From: Amycolatopsis pithecellobii
GTDB taxonomy: Bacteria; Actinomycetota; Actinomycetes; Mycobacteriales; Pseudonocardiaceae
Reading direction: 5' to 3'
Assembly (NCBI RefSeq): GCF_009707865.1
Contig: NZ_WMBA01000004.1
Span: 1-64,000, forward strand
DNA: 64,000 bases
In this document: positions 8,442 through 16,513 of the stretch, one piece after another
Numbering within the stretch: the first letter of the stretch is position 1
Layout: every line of letters begins with the position of its first letter
Notes under the pieces: generated by a model
What the model saw: only the letters and a program-made list of their open reading frames with translations
Database searches by the model: none
What the model was told of the DNA's origin: nothing
Position numbers and translations under genes: made by a program

Positions 8442-8571
8442 GGCACCGCTGCCCAACTACATGATCTGGCGCGACGGCCATATCCCGGTCATCGACTCGG
8501 GGAGAAGACCGTTTACGAGCTACGTCAGGAACACCTTCGGCGATCGAACTCGTCAGACGACGCGCGACCGA

Positions 8572-9552
8572 TCATCCTGACGTGAGGTCTCCGATTCCGG
8601 GCCGGCGGTCGGTCGCGGCGTTGGCGTAGCGGCGGGCCAGATGTGCGAAGGCCTCTTTCAGTTCGGCCGGCCCGACGACTTCGATATCGGCGTCGAATCT
8701 GCCGATGCTGGCGGCCAAGGCGGGCCACGACCAGGAGCCCAAGCCGACCCGGCAGCGGTCCGGGCCGAGTTCCTCGACGATCCCGTCGCGGACGAACGGC
8801 GACACCTCGGCGGCGGGCAAGTCGAGGATCACTTCACCGCGGCAGGGCCAGCCGCCGGAGCCGTCGGAGCCCGAGAACCGGTCGATGACGAAGGTGGCCA
8901 CGCTCCCTCCGGGCAGTTCGCGCGGGGTGAAGCGGGGTCCGGTGGGGATGCGCGGGGTGATCCGGTCGGCGCGGAAGGTGCGCCAGTCGTCGCGGTCAAG
9001 GTCCCAGGCGACGAGGTACCAGCGACCGCCCCATGTGACGAGATGGTGCGGCTCCACCCTGCGTGGTGCGGCCGCGGTGGCGTAGTCGAAGCGCAGCACC
9101 TCGCAGGCGTGGACGGCGCCACTGATCGCCAGCAGCACACCACTGTCGAGCGGCGGCCCCGGGGACCGTTCGACGGCGGTGAGCTGGAGGGTGTCGATGC
9201 GGTGGCGCAGTCGTGGGGGCATGACCTGCCGGATGGTGGTCAGCGCCCGGGCCGCGGCCTCCTCGATGCCGGCGCCGGTGGTGGTGGCGATCCGGAGTGC
9301 CACGGTCAGGGCGATGGCCTGCTCGTCGTCGAACAGCAACGGAGGAAGTTGCGTGCCGGCGCCCAGCCGGTACCCGCCGTCCGGGCCTTTCGTGGTCACG
9401 ATGGGATAGCCGAGCTCGCGAAGGCGATCGACGTCGCGGCGCACCGTGCGAGGGCTGACCTCCAGTCGCTCCGCCAGCAGCTGCCCCGGCCAGTCGCGGC
9501 GTGCCTGCAACAGCGAGAGCAGCGCCAGCAGTCGCGCTGAGGTTTTTGGCAT
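8572..9552 (-). CDS. WYL-domain transcriptional regulator (YafY type)
   Basis: A 326-residue regulator. Residues 1-60 form a winged helix of the HTH_11 type (ARLLALLSLLQ, LLAERLEVSPRTVRRDVDRLRELGYPI), followed by a glycine-rich wing (KGPDGGYRLG). The central WYL domain carries its name motif in GGRWYLVAWDLDRDDWRTFRADRI, and a C-terminal WCX-like region follows. WYL proteins bind nucleotides, nucleic acids or small ligands to switch transcription. ATG 9552 gives the usual length. No target is obvious: the neighbouring genes are another regulator and, divergently after a 513-bp gap, a methyltransferase. Confidence 0.88.
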   Translation of the reverse strand: MPKTSARLLALLSLLQARRDWPGQLLAERLEVSPRTVRRDVDRLRELGYPIVTTKGPDGGYRLGAGTQLPPLLFDDEQAIALTVALRIATTTGAGIEEAAARALTTIRQVMPPRLRHRIDTLQLTAVERSPGPPLDSGVLLAISGAVHACEVLRFDYATAAAPRRVEPHHLVTWGGRWYLVAWDLDRDDWRTFRADRITPRIPTGPRFTPRELPGGSVATFVIDRFSGSDGSGGWPCRGEVILDLPAAEVSPFVRDGIVEELGPDRCRVGLGSWSWPALAASIGRFDADIEVVGPAELKEAFAHLARRYANAATDRRPGIGDLTSG

Positions 9553-10065
9553 GTTCCTGATTGTGCCCGAAGAAGAGGCCATTCCCTGGCCGCTTCGGCT
9601 GCGACCGTTGCCGTCATCACCGATGAGGACGTGGCGCCGAGGAGATGAGGGCGCTCCCGTATTGCCATCGTTGCGACAAGAAGAACACCGGGGTTGGGAC
9701 GCGCAGCTGCGCACGGTGGAGTACGTGCTATTTCTGCAATTCAAGCGGGCTGATTACGTCAGCCGTCGGCACCCGTCTTCACCGCGGTTCCATCGCCAAA
9801 ATGACTTCGACAGCACATACGTCGACGGGACTGTGCTCGACAAATCCGTCCTCGTGCCCGAGTGAGTTCGGAGAAAAGTCGGGCGGCATCTCGGTCGAGG
9901 CCATATCTCGACCGTCAACCGGAGGCGCCAATCGAGCGACGTATCCACCGATCACTGTTCCTGACGAAAGTGAAGGCAGTCCGGACACAAGCCAGGATCC
10001 AGCTCGTGGCAATGGCGCATAAGAACGGGTAGCGTGCGATCCCACCAATGCTGAGGGGAGGGCCG
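9553..10065. other. Gene-free gap of 513 bp between WYL regulator and methyltransferase
   Basis: Less GC-rich than its surroundings and without GC-rich third codon positions in any frame. It must hold the divergent promoters of the two flanking genes, but no clear palindrome, hairpin or RNA-like structure was recognised. Confidence 0.5.
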
Positions 10066-10902
10066 ATGGCGAGTGGGGATGAGATCCGGGACGCTCAGCG
10101 AGCGACGTGGGCCGGGCTTGCCGCGGGCTGGGAAAAATGGGACGCGGTCATCATGGATCAGCTGGCCCCGGTCGGCGCTGCGATGATCGAGCGGCTCGAC
10201 ATCGCTGACGATCAACGGCATCTCGACATCGCCGCGGGCACGGGGGAACCTGGGCTGACCGTCGCCAAGCTCGCGCCCAGCGGGCACGTCGTGCTGACCG
10301 ATCTTGCGGCCGAAATGCTCGATATCGCGACCCGACGGGCGATCGCGCGAGGGATCACCAATTTCGAGACCACCGTGTGCAGCGCCGACGACCTGCCATT
10401 CGGTGACGCGACATTCGACAGTATTTCCGTCCGGTTTGGATACATGTTCTTTCCCGACCTCGCCAAAGCGACCACCGAGTTCGCGCGGGTGCTCAAGCCG
10501 GGCGGACGGCTCTGCTCCTCTGTCTGGGGCAAGCCCGGGGAAAATCCGTGGACGACGATCGCCACGCAGGCCATCGCGAAGGAAACGGCGCCGCCCGACC
10601 CGGATAGGCCGAATATTTTCCGGTGCGCTGCCCCTGGATATGTCGGTGCCCTGTACGAAACCGCGGGGCTGCACGACGTCGCCGAGTGGAATGTCGGCGT
10701 CGAACTCGTGACCCGGTCGCCCGCGCAGTACTGGCAAATGATCAGCGAGCACGTCGCGCCCGTGGTTTCGGCACTTGCGCAGGTCGGCGAACCGGCGCGG
10801 GAGCGGATCGCGGAAGCCGTCATCGCCGAGGCCGGCACCTACGAAGAAGACGGCAAGGTCAGGCTTCCCGGTCTGGCCCGCTGCATCATCGGCACCAAGT
10901 GA
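10066..10902 (+). CDS. Class I SAM-dependent methyltransferase
   Basis: A 278-residue methyltransferase of the UbiE/Methyltransf_11 type. Motif I is LDIAAGTGEPGLTVA, the acidic motif II follows in VVLTDLAAEMLDIA, and the post-II region SADDLPFGDATFDSISVRFGYMF and LKPGGRLCSSVWG are typical. ATG 10066 follows GGGGAGGG. Acceptor unknown; a small molecule such as a quinone, sterol or natural product is more likely than a nucleic acid. The stop codon abuts the stop of the convergent TetR gene with no bases between (TGATCA). Confidence 0.87.
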   Translation: MASGDEIRDAQRATWAGLAAGWEKWDAVIMDQLAPVGAAMIERLDIADDQRHLDIAAGTGEPGLTVAKLAPSGHVVLTDLAAEMLDIATRRAIARGITNFETTVCSADDLPFGDATFDSISVRFGYMFFPDLAKATTEFARVLKPGGRLCSSVWGKPGENPWTTIATQAIAKETAPPDPDRPNIFRCAAPGYVGALYETAGLHDVAEWNVGVELVTRSPAQYWQMISEHVAPVVSALAQVGEPARERIAEAVIAEAGTYEEDGKVRLPGLARCIIGTK

Positions 10903-11532
10903 TCACGCGGCGGCGAGGAGATGGCGCAGCGTGGTGGTGAGCCAGCGCCGGTAGTCGCGCGTGGTCCAGCCGGTGGTGCGGCGCAGAAGCAGGTAGGTGT
11001 CGGCCTGGCCGGCGAGAGCCACGGTTTCCTGGAGCCACGTCCGGTCGGTGGGCCGGCGGGCCAGGCCGTCGGCGACGGCCTGGCGGACGAAGGTGTGTAG
11101 CTGCTCGCGGGTGGCCTGGCGTCCGGCTCGGAACGCCCCCGCCAGCAGGGGTTCGGTGGCCTGTGCTTGCTGGACCACCTCGAACAGGTCCCCTGCGCGC
11201 TCCATCACGTCGGCGGTGCCGCGGGCTAGCGCGGCGATGCGCTTCTCGAGGGTCGGGGCGGTGAGCGCCGTCCGGAACCAGTCTCGATGGGCGACGTCCA
11301 CCGGGTCTGCGTCACCGGCGACGGCGACGTCGGTGACACGCTTCAGCAACGCGGCCTTGGTGCCGAACCGCAGGTAAACGGTGCGATGTCCCACGCCGGC
11401 GGTGTCGGCGACCTCGGTCAGGGTGGTCGCGTGGTAGCCGTGGCGGACGAACAGCTCCCGCGCGGCGGCGAGGATCCGTTCTTCGGTCGCCGCCACCCGC
11501 GCCTCGTGTGGTCGCTTGACACCTTCGCTCAT
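10903..11532 (-). CDS. TetR family transcriptional regulator
   Basis: A 209-residue regulator with helix-turn-helix in RILAAARELFVRHGYHATTLTEVADTAGVGHRTVYLRFGTKAALL. The ligand domain is helical and unassigned. It is divergent from a VOC protein gene, and the 54-bp intergenic space contains a 38-bp near-perfect palindrome immediately before its ATG, so autorepression together with control of the VOC gene is likely. Confidence 0.88.
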   Translation of the reverse strand: MSEGVKRPHEARVAATEERILAAARELFVRHGYHATTLTEVADTAGVGHRTVYLRFGTKAALLKRVTDVAVAGDADPVDVAHRDWFRTALTAPTLEKRIAALARGTADVMERAGDLFEVVQQAQATEPLLAGAFRAGRQATREQLHTFVRQAVADGLARRPTDRTWLQETVALAGQADTYLLLRRTTGWTTRDYRRWLTTTLRHLLAAA

Positions 11533-11534
11533 GC

Positions 11535-11572
11535 GATGCAGTCTAACTGCATAATTGCAGTCGGACTGCATC
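11535..11572. promoter_or_regulatory. 38-bp imperfect palindromic operator between tetR-like and VOC genes
   Basis: Outer arms GATGCAGTC and GACTGCATC are exact complements; inner arms ACTGCA and TGCAGT are also exact. The whole 38 bp can pair with few mismatches, giving nested half-sites. Its place two bases before the TetR start and 14 bases before the VOC start fits a dual repressor site. Confidence 0.8.
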
Positions 11573-11586
11573 AGGTGGGAGTCAGC

Positions 11587-12090
11587 ATGACCATGATCGA
11601 CGCACCCGTCCTCGACGGCGTCCACCACCTCAAGCTCCCCGTGGCCGACCTCGACCGGACTCAGGCCTGGTACTCCTCGCGCTTGGGGTATCGCCCCGTC
11701 ATCCGGTTCACGAAGCACGGCCGGGCCACCGGGCTGGTGATGGCACACCCCCACGGCGGCCCGATGCTGGGCTTCGTCCTCGACCCCGAGCGCGCGGCGC
11801 GGGCCAGCGGCTTCGACTACTTCTCGATCGGTGTCCCCGACAAGGACGGGATCGACCAGCTTGCCGAGCGCCTCACCACCTTCGGCGAGAGGCACGCCGG
11901 CGTCCACTTCGCCACGATCGGCTGGATCCTGCCGGAAACCCACGACCCCGACGGGCACGAAGTGCGCTTCTACACCACCGGCCACCACACCGACCTCACC
12001 GGTGACGAGGTGATCGTCGTCGAAGATCCGGTCGGCACCGAGGCTCAGCGCGAAGAAGCCCATCGCGCTCGCGCGAACGGGGACGTTTAG
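11587..12090 (+). CDS. VOC family protein (glyoxalase/dioxygenase fold)
   Basis: A 167-residue VOC-fold protein. GVHHLKLPVADLDRTQAWYSSRLGY opens the first module; the second contains FSIGVPDKDGIDQLAERL and ends at HDPDGHEVRFYTTGHH, which carries the usual terminal glutamate. His13/His14 near the N-terminus may also bind metal. GGGAG precedes ATG 11587 by six bases. It is the apparent target of the divergent TetR. Its stop overlaps the stop of the convergent aldehyde dehydrogenase. Detoxification or dioxygenation of a small compound are both possible. Confidence 0.82.
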   Translation: MTMIDAPVLDGVHHLKLPVADLDRTQAWYSSRLGYRPVIRFTKHGRATGLVMAHPHGGPMLGFVLDPERAARASGFDYFSIGVPDKDGIDQLAERLTTFGERHAGVHFATIGWILPETHDPDGHEVRFYTTGHHTDLTGDEVIVVEDPVGTEAQREEAHRARANGDV

Positions 12091-13607
12091 GGATCAGCTC
12101 GGAAGGAGTCTCCGGGTTCGTTGACGGTGCGGGGTAATCCCAGCGGGTTGGCGTCCTGGAGTGCGCGGGGCAGCAGCGCGTCGGGCGCGTTCTGGTAGGT
12201 GACCGGGCGCAGGAAACGCTCGATTGCCGCCGTACCAACGGATGTGTGCAGCACGGCGGTGGTGGCGGGGTAGGGGCCGCCGTGGTGCTGGGCCGCGGTG
12301 ACCGCCACCCCGGTCGGCCATTCGTTGAACACGACGCGGCCGCTGCACCGCGCCGCGAGCTGGAGCAGCTCGCTGAGGCGTGCCCGTTCGGACTCCTCCG
12401 GCCGGCTCGACGTCTGCACCGTGACCGTCAGGCTTCCTCCGACTGCTTCGAGGATCCCGGCCAGATCATCGTCCACAGTGTACTCCGCGATCACCGCCGA
12501 GGGGCCGAAGTTCTCTTCCAGCAACACTTCTCGGTGCTCGTGCAGGTTGTGCACCGACCCGGCGTGGAAGAGGGTCGGGCTGACGGCGGGCACGCCGGAC
12601 TGATCCGCATGTTCCCGCCCGTTCAGCAGGACCTTGACTCCTGGGACGTTCACCAGTTCGCCGAGCCGTTCGCGGTAGCGCTGCGCGATTCCGGCGGTGA
12701 GCATCCGGGCGGGCGGTACGCCGTCGGCGAGTTCGGCCACGTGCTCGGAAAGGTCTGTACCACGTGGCAGCAGGAGCACGCCGGGCTTGGTGCAGAACTG
12801 GCCCGCCCCCAGGGTGAACGACGCGACGAAACCCTCGGCGATCTGCTGTCCGCGTTCGTGTGCCGCTTCGGCGGTGACCACCGCCGGGTTGACGCTGCCG
12901 AGTTCGCCGTAGAACGGGATCGGCGACTTGCGAGACGAGGCGATGTCGAACAATGCCCGGCCGCCGGCGACGGATCCGGTGAACGCGGCCGCGGTGACGC
13001 GGGGGTCTCGCAGTGCCCGCACCCCGGCCTCCTGGCCGGTGATCAGGTCGAAGGTCCCCTCCGGCGCCCCGGTGTGGCGCAGCGCCGAGCGGACGATGTC
13101 CGCGGTCAACCGTGAGGTCCCGGGGTGGCCGGGGTGAGCCTTGAGCAGCACCGGGCAGCCCGCGGCGAGCGCGGCGGCGGTGTCCCCGCCGGCGACCGAG
13201 AACGCGAACGGGAAGTTGCTCGCCGCGAAAACGAGCACCGGGCCGAGCGGAACGAGCCAGCGCCGCAGATCCGGCTTTGTGCCGAGGGCGAAGCCGGGGT
13301 CGCTGCGGTCGATCACGATCCGGAGGTAGGAGCCGTCGCGCAGCACGCCGGCGAACATGCGCAGCTGGACCGTGGTCCGCTTCACTTCGCCGGTGAGCCG
13401 GGCCTCGGGGAGACCCGTTTCTGTCATCGCGGCAGCGACGAGGTCCGTGGCGCCGGCGTCGAGTGCGTCGGCGACCGCGTCGAGTGCCTCCGCTCGCGAT
13501 CGCGGCGCCCACCGCCCCCACTCCGGCGCGGCGGCGCCCGCCGCATCCAGGCGCCGGTCGACCTCCGCGGCCGGCGTGTCCTGGTCCAGCTGGTCCACTG
13601 TGGACAT
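12087..13607 (-). CDS. Aldehyde dehydrogenase (NADP+), ketoglutarate-semialdehyde dehydrogenase type
   Basis: A 506-residue aldehyde dehydrogenase. Catalytic Cys272 is in GAGQFCTKPG and general base Glu235 in PFYGELGSVNP; the cofactor-binding SNFPFAFSVAGGDTAAALAAGCPV is clear. The GELGSVNP/FCTKPG pair and length match the NADP-dependent group that includes 2,5-dioxovalerate (alpha-ketoglutarate semialdehyde) dehydrogenases of sugar-acid and aromatic catabolism. ATG 13607 follows AAGGAAG by six bases. It is the last gene of a leftward run with three cupin proteins and would oxidise the terminal aldehyde of the pathway; the actual aldehyde is inference. Confidence 0.87.
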   Translation of the reverse strand: MSTVDQLDQDTPAAEVDRRLDAAGAAAPEWGRWAPRSRAEALDAVADALDAGATDLVAAAMTETGLPEARLTGEVKRTTVQLRMFAGVLRDGSYLRIVIDRSDPGFALGTKPDLRRWLVPLGPVLVFAASNFPFAFSVAGGDTAAALAAGCPVLLKAHPGHPGTSRLTADIVRSALRHTGAPEGTFDLITGQEAGVRALRDPRVTAAAFTGSVAGGRALFDIASSRKSPIPFYGELGSVNPAVVTAEAAHERGQQIAEGFVASFTLGAGQFCTKPGVLLLPRGTDLSEHVAELADGVPPARMLTAGIAQRYRERLGELVNVPGVKVLLNGREHADQSGVPAVSPTLFHAGSVHNLHEHREVLLEENFGPSAVIAEYTVDDDLAGILEAVGGSLTVTVQTSSRPEESERARLSELLQLAARCSGRVVFNEWPTGVAVTAAQHHGGPYPATTAVLHTSVGTAAIERFLRPVTYQNAPDALLPRALQDANPLGLPRTVNEPGDSFRADP

Positions 13608-13628
13608 TTGAGCTTCCTTTTCAGACAC

Positions 13629-14024
13629 TCAGGCCGGGGCGTCGACCGGGTGGGCGATGGGCTTGCCGGGGTCGGGCAGGGGAGTGTTGAACGAGATCAG
13701 CCGGACGTCGTCGGGGCCCTCGTTCCAGTTCCGGTGTGGCACGCCGGGCGGGGTGATCTGGATGCTGCCCGCCGGGACGCGGAATCGCCGGCCGTCTATT
13801 TCGAAGATCAGCGTGCCGGACAGGATGTAGAAGATCTGCTCGCCCTCGTGGGTGTGCCAGCCGACCGGCGAACCGGTTCGCGGTGGCAGGATGAAGACAT
13901 TGATCAGGCAGTTGCGGGCTCCGCTGTCGTGCCCCAGGAGGGTTTGCATGGCCAGCTCGCCGCGTTGGGCCACCGCCTGCAACGCGTCGAAGTCGATGGG
14001 GCGGACGTAGGTCGGTTCGGTCAT
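13629..14024 (-). CDS. Small cupin-domain protein
   Basis: A 131-residue single-cupin protein. Cupin motif 1 is VGWHTHEGEQIFYILSGTLIFE (two histidines and a glutamate in HTHxxxE) and motif 2 is PPGVPHRNWNEG with the last metal histidine. Such proteins are metal-dependent isomerases, dioxygenases or sensors. It lies between the aldehyde dehydrogenase and the first bicupin gene, 21 bases before the former, in an apparent catabolic operon. Confidence 0.83.
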   Translation of the reverse strand: MTEPTYVRPIDFDALQAVAQRGELAMQTLLGHDSGARNCLINVFILPPRTGSPVGWHTHEGEQIFYILSGTLIFEIDGRRFRVPAGSIQITPPGVPHRNWNEGPDDVRLISFNTPLPDPGKPIAHPVDAPA

Positions 14025-14042
14025 CGCGCTCCTTTGCGCTGG

Positions 14043-14070
14043 GGCCCGCGGGGCCGCAGCCCCGCGGGCC
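14043..14070 (-). terminator. GC hairpin between cupin genes
   Basis: A perfect 12-bp stem (GGCCCGCGGGGC and complement) around a four-base loop, directly after the bicupin gene stop. Inside a run of same-strand genes it may attenuate rather than end transcription. Confidence 0.6.
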
Positions 14071-14075
14071 GGCTG

Positions 14076-14972
14076 TCAGGTCGTGGCGTAGGCCGGCTCC
14101 TCCTCGGCCCTGGGCGCGGGAGGCTCCTTCGAAATCTGGTCCAAAGTGGGCAGTCCGAAGTGGACCAGTTCGGTGGTCTCGTCCGCGGTGAACGAAGCCT
14201 GCTCGCCGGTTTCCAGGTACACAGTGGACAACGTTCGATACCCGCTGCCGTCGACGGAACCGTTGCCCGCCAGCACGATGTAGATGCCACGCCCGCTCGC
14301 GGTGAAGGTGGCGCCGGGCTGGAGCCGGTAGGTGGCGGCCTTGAGGTGAGCACTGGACAGGACGCCGAGAAGCTTCTCCTCGACTCCCGCGCTGCCCTCG
14401 ACCGGCTCCCACGAGAACCCCGCCGGGTTCATGAAGATGGGGTTCGGGTACTGCGGTTCGGGATAGCCGATCGGCCGTTGCCGCACATGCTCCCAGATCG
14501 CTTCGTAGCTGTCCTGAGTGCGCGGGCCGGGCACGTCCGGGTTGCGCTTGAAAATCCCCTTTTCGAACACACCGAGTTTCTTGAGTTCTTCGAAGGCCGC
14601 GCTGTGTTGCTTGGCGTCCAGGAAGCCGGAACCGGCCGGGCCGCCGAACTGGACCGCGATCCGGGTGTGGGGTGTCCCGGACTGGGGCCCGTAGAACGCG
14701 CCTTCGGGAACGTAGACGAGCCAGCCCTCCTTGGCGTGGCCGGTCTGGCCGAAGTCGTAGTCGCCTTCGAGCATGTAGTAGAACTGGCAGAAATTGTGGT
14801 GGTGGCGGGGCGAATAGATGTCACCGGCCTCGTCGTAGAGAATCCGGAAATTGAAGTTGTCCAGTCGCTCGGGGTCGCCGTGCATGATGATGCTCGTCTT
14901 GACCGACTTGCCCTCGCGTCCACGCGGTTGGCGGCTCTGGACGGGCAACTCGTCGATGTGCACGATCCTCAT
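14076..14972 (-). CDS. Bicupin-like protein A of a putative catabolic operon
   Basis: A 298-residue protein with two beta-rich halves. The N-terminal cupin is marked by SPRHHHNFCQFYYMLEGDYDF (His57-59) and VPEGAFYGPQ (YGPQ at 94-97); the second half, around residues 200-290, has a cupin-like GIYIVLAGNG and YLETGEQASF without clear metal ligands. It shares SPRHHH, the FYxxxEGD/IxYG strand and YGPQ with the next gene upstream, so the two are paralogues. The family has no assigned activity that I recognise; a metal-dependent oxygenase or isomerase acting with the nearby dehydrogenase is a guess. Confidence 0.72.
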   Translation of the reverse strand: MRIVHIDELPVQSRQPRGREGKSVKTSIIMHGDPERLDNFNFRILYDEAGDIYSPRHHHNFCQFYYMLEGDYDFGQTGHAKEGWLVYVPEGAFYGPQSGTPHTRIAVQFGGPAGSGFLDAKQHSAAFEELKKLGVFEKGIFKRNPDVPGPRTQDSYEAIWEHVRQRPIGYPEPQYPNPIFMNPAGFSWEPVEGSAGVEEKLLGVLSSAHLKAATYRLQPGATFTASGRGIYIVLAGNGSVDGSGYRTLSTVYLETGEQASFTADETTELVHFGLPTLDQISKEPPAPRAEEEPAYATT

Positions 14973-15004
14973 GTGACTTCTCCTTGGTATGACGGAATGC
15001 GAGA

Positions 15005-15892
15005 TCAGTCCAGGCGCGGGAATTCGACGACGAAGATTTCCACGGTCCCCTCGGCCGAGATTTCGGCCTTCTCGTCGCGAGGGCTGTAGAGGTAGGTCAG
15101 TTCCGGATAGGTACTGTCCTCGACACGGAGCCCCGGATCGGTGGTCCAGGCGATCTGTCCACGCTCGGGTCCGAAGTGGTAGGTGCCGCCGGGGGACAGG
15201 CGCACCACCGAAAGCCGGATATCGGCGTGGGGACCGGGGTGATCGAAGAAGCTCCCGAGATGCTTGACCTCCACGCCCGGGGCGGCCTCGTAATAGTCGA
15301 ACGCCTGCGGGTGCAGGAGAATCGGCGAGTCGTAGCCCTCTTCCGGGACGACGAACTTGTTGCCCGTCAGAGCCGCATATTGTTCTTCGTAAAGTGCCTG
15401 ACCGCTGTCACGCTCGCGGCGCTCACCGGTATCGGGATCGGTGTCGACGAACACACCCTCGGCGAACGTTCCCTTTTCCTTGAGTCGCTTGATCGCCTCC
15501 TCGCGGACATTCGCCCACACGCCGCCGTACTGGTGCTCTCCGTGGAAGCCGAGTTGCAGCAGCAGGCCGACGCCGGTGTCCTTCACCTGCGGCCCGTAGT
15601 AGGCGCCACGCGGGAAGTAGGCCATCTCCCGGGCGCGGATGTACTGCCCTGGACCGTAGTTGATCTCGCCGGACTCCGTCCAGCGCAGTTGCTGGAACGC
15701 GTGGTGGTGGCGCGGGCTGGTGAAGGCCTTGTCTCCGGGCAGGTACTGACTCCGGAAGAATTTGAAGCTGAGCCCGTCAGGGGCATTGTCGTGAAACAAC
15801 ATCTGACGCAGGACCCCGCCAGGGCGCAACGAACTGTCGGTGCCCTTGTCCTGCGCCTGGGTTGCCACGTCGCGTGCGACGACGACGTCCAT
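15005..15892 (-). CDS. Bicupin-like protein B of a putative catabolic operon
   Basis: A 295-residue paralogue of the downstream protein: SPRHHHAFQQLRWTESGEINYG with His62-64, then FPRGAYYGPQ (YGPQ at 99-102). The second half, about 200-290, repeats the pattern with GTYHFGPERGQIAWTTD and LTYLYSPRDEKAEI. First gene of the leftward operon (bicupin B, bicupin A, small cupin, aldehyde dehydrogenase). Its promoter region holds the TACCTTAGATAGGTA palindrome that recurs near the isochorismatase-fold gene. Two paralogous bicupins side by side suggest a heteromeric enzyme or two successive steps. Confidence 0.72.
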   Translation of the reverse strand: MDVVVARDVATQAQDKGTDSSLRPGGVLRQMLFHDNAPDGLSFKFFRSQYLPGDKAFTSPRHHHAFQQLRWTESGEINYGPGQYIRAREMAYFPRGAYYGPQVKDTGVGLLLQLGFHGEHQYGGVWANVREEAIKRLKEKGTFAEGVFVDTDPDTGERRERDSGQALYEEQYAALTGNKFVVPEEGYDSPILLHPQAFDYYEAAPGVEVKHLGSFFDHPGPHADIRLSVVRLSPGGTYHFGPERGQIAWTTDPGLRVEDSTYPELTYLYSPRDEKAEISAEGTVEIFVVEFPRLD

Positions 15893-15927
15893 TGCGACCT
15901 CCCGTCGAATTTATCTCATCGAGTAGT

Positions 15928-16003
15928 TACCTTAGATAGGTACTTGGGGAAGGTCAAGGGGTCGCGGCCGGCTCGCCGCGAGTACCTACCGGAGATACCT
16001 ATG
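15928..16003. promoter_or_regulatory. Putative MarR operators in divergent promoter region
   Basis: Palindrome TACCTTAGATAGGTA at 15928-15942, 36 bases before the bicupin start, and related half-sites AGTACCTACC and GATACCTATG at 15981-16003 before the MarR gene. The first matches the site at 17127-17141 in 13 of 15 bases. The spacing fits autoregulation plus control of the leftward operon. Confidence 0.7.
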
Positions 16004-16023
16004 TTTCTTGCTAGGCTGAGTGG

Positions 16024-16503
16024 GTGGCGGGCGAAGAAGTCGAGCGGTTGCTCGGGCAGATCAAGGTGCTGAACCGGCGGTTGCGCCGCGAGCGGTCGGC
16101 GGTCGAGGGGCTCTCGACGGCCGCACTGGTGGTCCTCACGGCCGCCACGCGGGCCGACTCGCCGCAGCGTCCCGGCCAGCTGGCCGCCGAGCTGCAAATG
16201 ACGAGCCCGAACATGGCCGCCGCGCTGCGCATGCTGGAGGACGCGGGCATGATCACCCGCCATCCCGATCCCGGTGACGGGCGCAAGGTGTTCGTGCATG
16301 TCACGAAACGAGGCCGGGATGTGGTGGCCAGGACCTCGGCCGGCCGTCATGCCTGGCTGAGCGAGGCGGTCGAGTACGCGCTGACCGACCGGGAGCGCCG
16401 CCTGCTGTTTCAGGCCGGCGACCTGATCGAACGCATCGCCGAGTACGACGCGGGCCCGGCCACCCCGCAGCGGGGCCGCCGGGCCGCATCCAATCGGCGC
16501 TAG
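16024..16503 (+). CDS. MarR family transcriptional regulator
   Basis: A 159-residue winged-helix regulator: RPGQLAAELQMTSPNMAAALRMLEDAGMITRHPDPGDGRKVFVHVTKRG is the DNA-binding core with the DxR wing. GTG 16024 has no ribosome site, and a possible -10 (TAGGCT) just upstream suggests a leaderless transcript. It sits between the leftward cupin operon and the isochorismatase/HpcH genes, whose control regions share its presumed operator motif, so it is the best candidate regulator of the entire catabolic region. Confidence 0.85.
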   Translation: MAGEEVERLLGQIKVLNRRLRRERSAVEGLSTAALVVLTAATRADSPQRPGQLAAELQMTSPNMAAALRMLEDAGMITRHPDPGDGRKVFVHVTKRGRDVVARTSAGRHAWLSEAVEYALTDRERRLLFQAGDLIERIAEYDAGPATPQRGRRAASNRR

Positions 16504-16513
16504 GAGTCACCCG

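Noticed and set aside
8461-8580. 39-residue frame downstream of repeat R2
   Set aside because: No ribosome site and no recognisable family; mentioned only as part of the orphan-promoter observation.
9645-10022. Open frame of 125 codons in the gap before the methyltransferase
   Set aside because: Codon third positions are not GC-rich, composition is cysteine/serine-heavy and there is no ribosome site; it looks like a chance frame in a less GC-rich spacer.
14043-14070. Riboswitch or structured RNA between cupin genes
   Set aside because: Only a simple GC hairpin is visible, which is explained as an internal terminator or attenuator.
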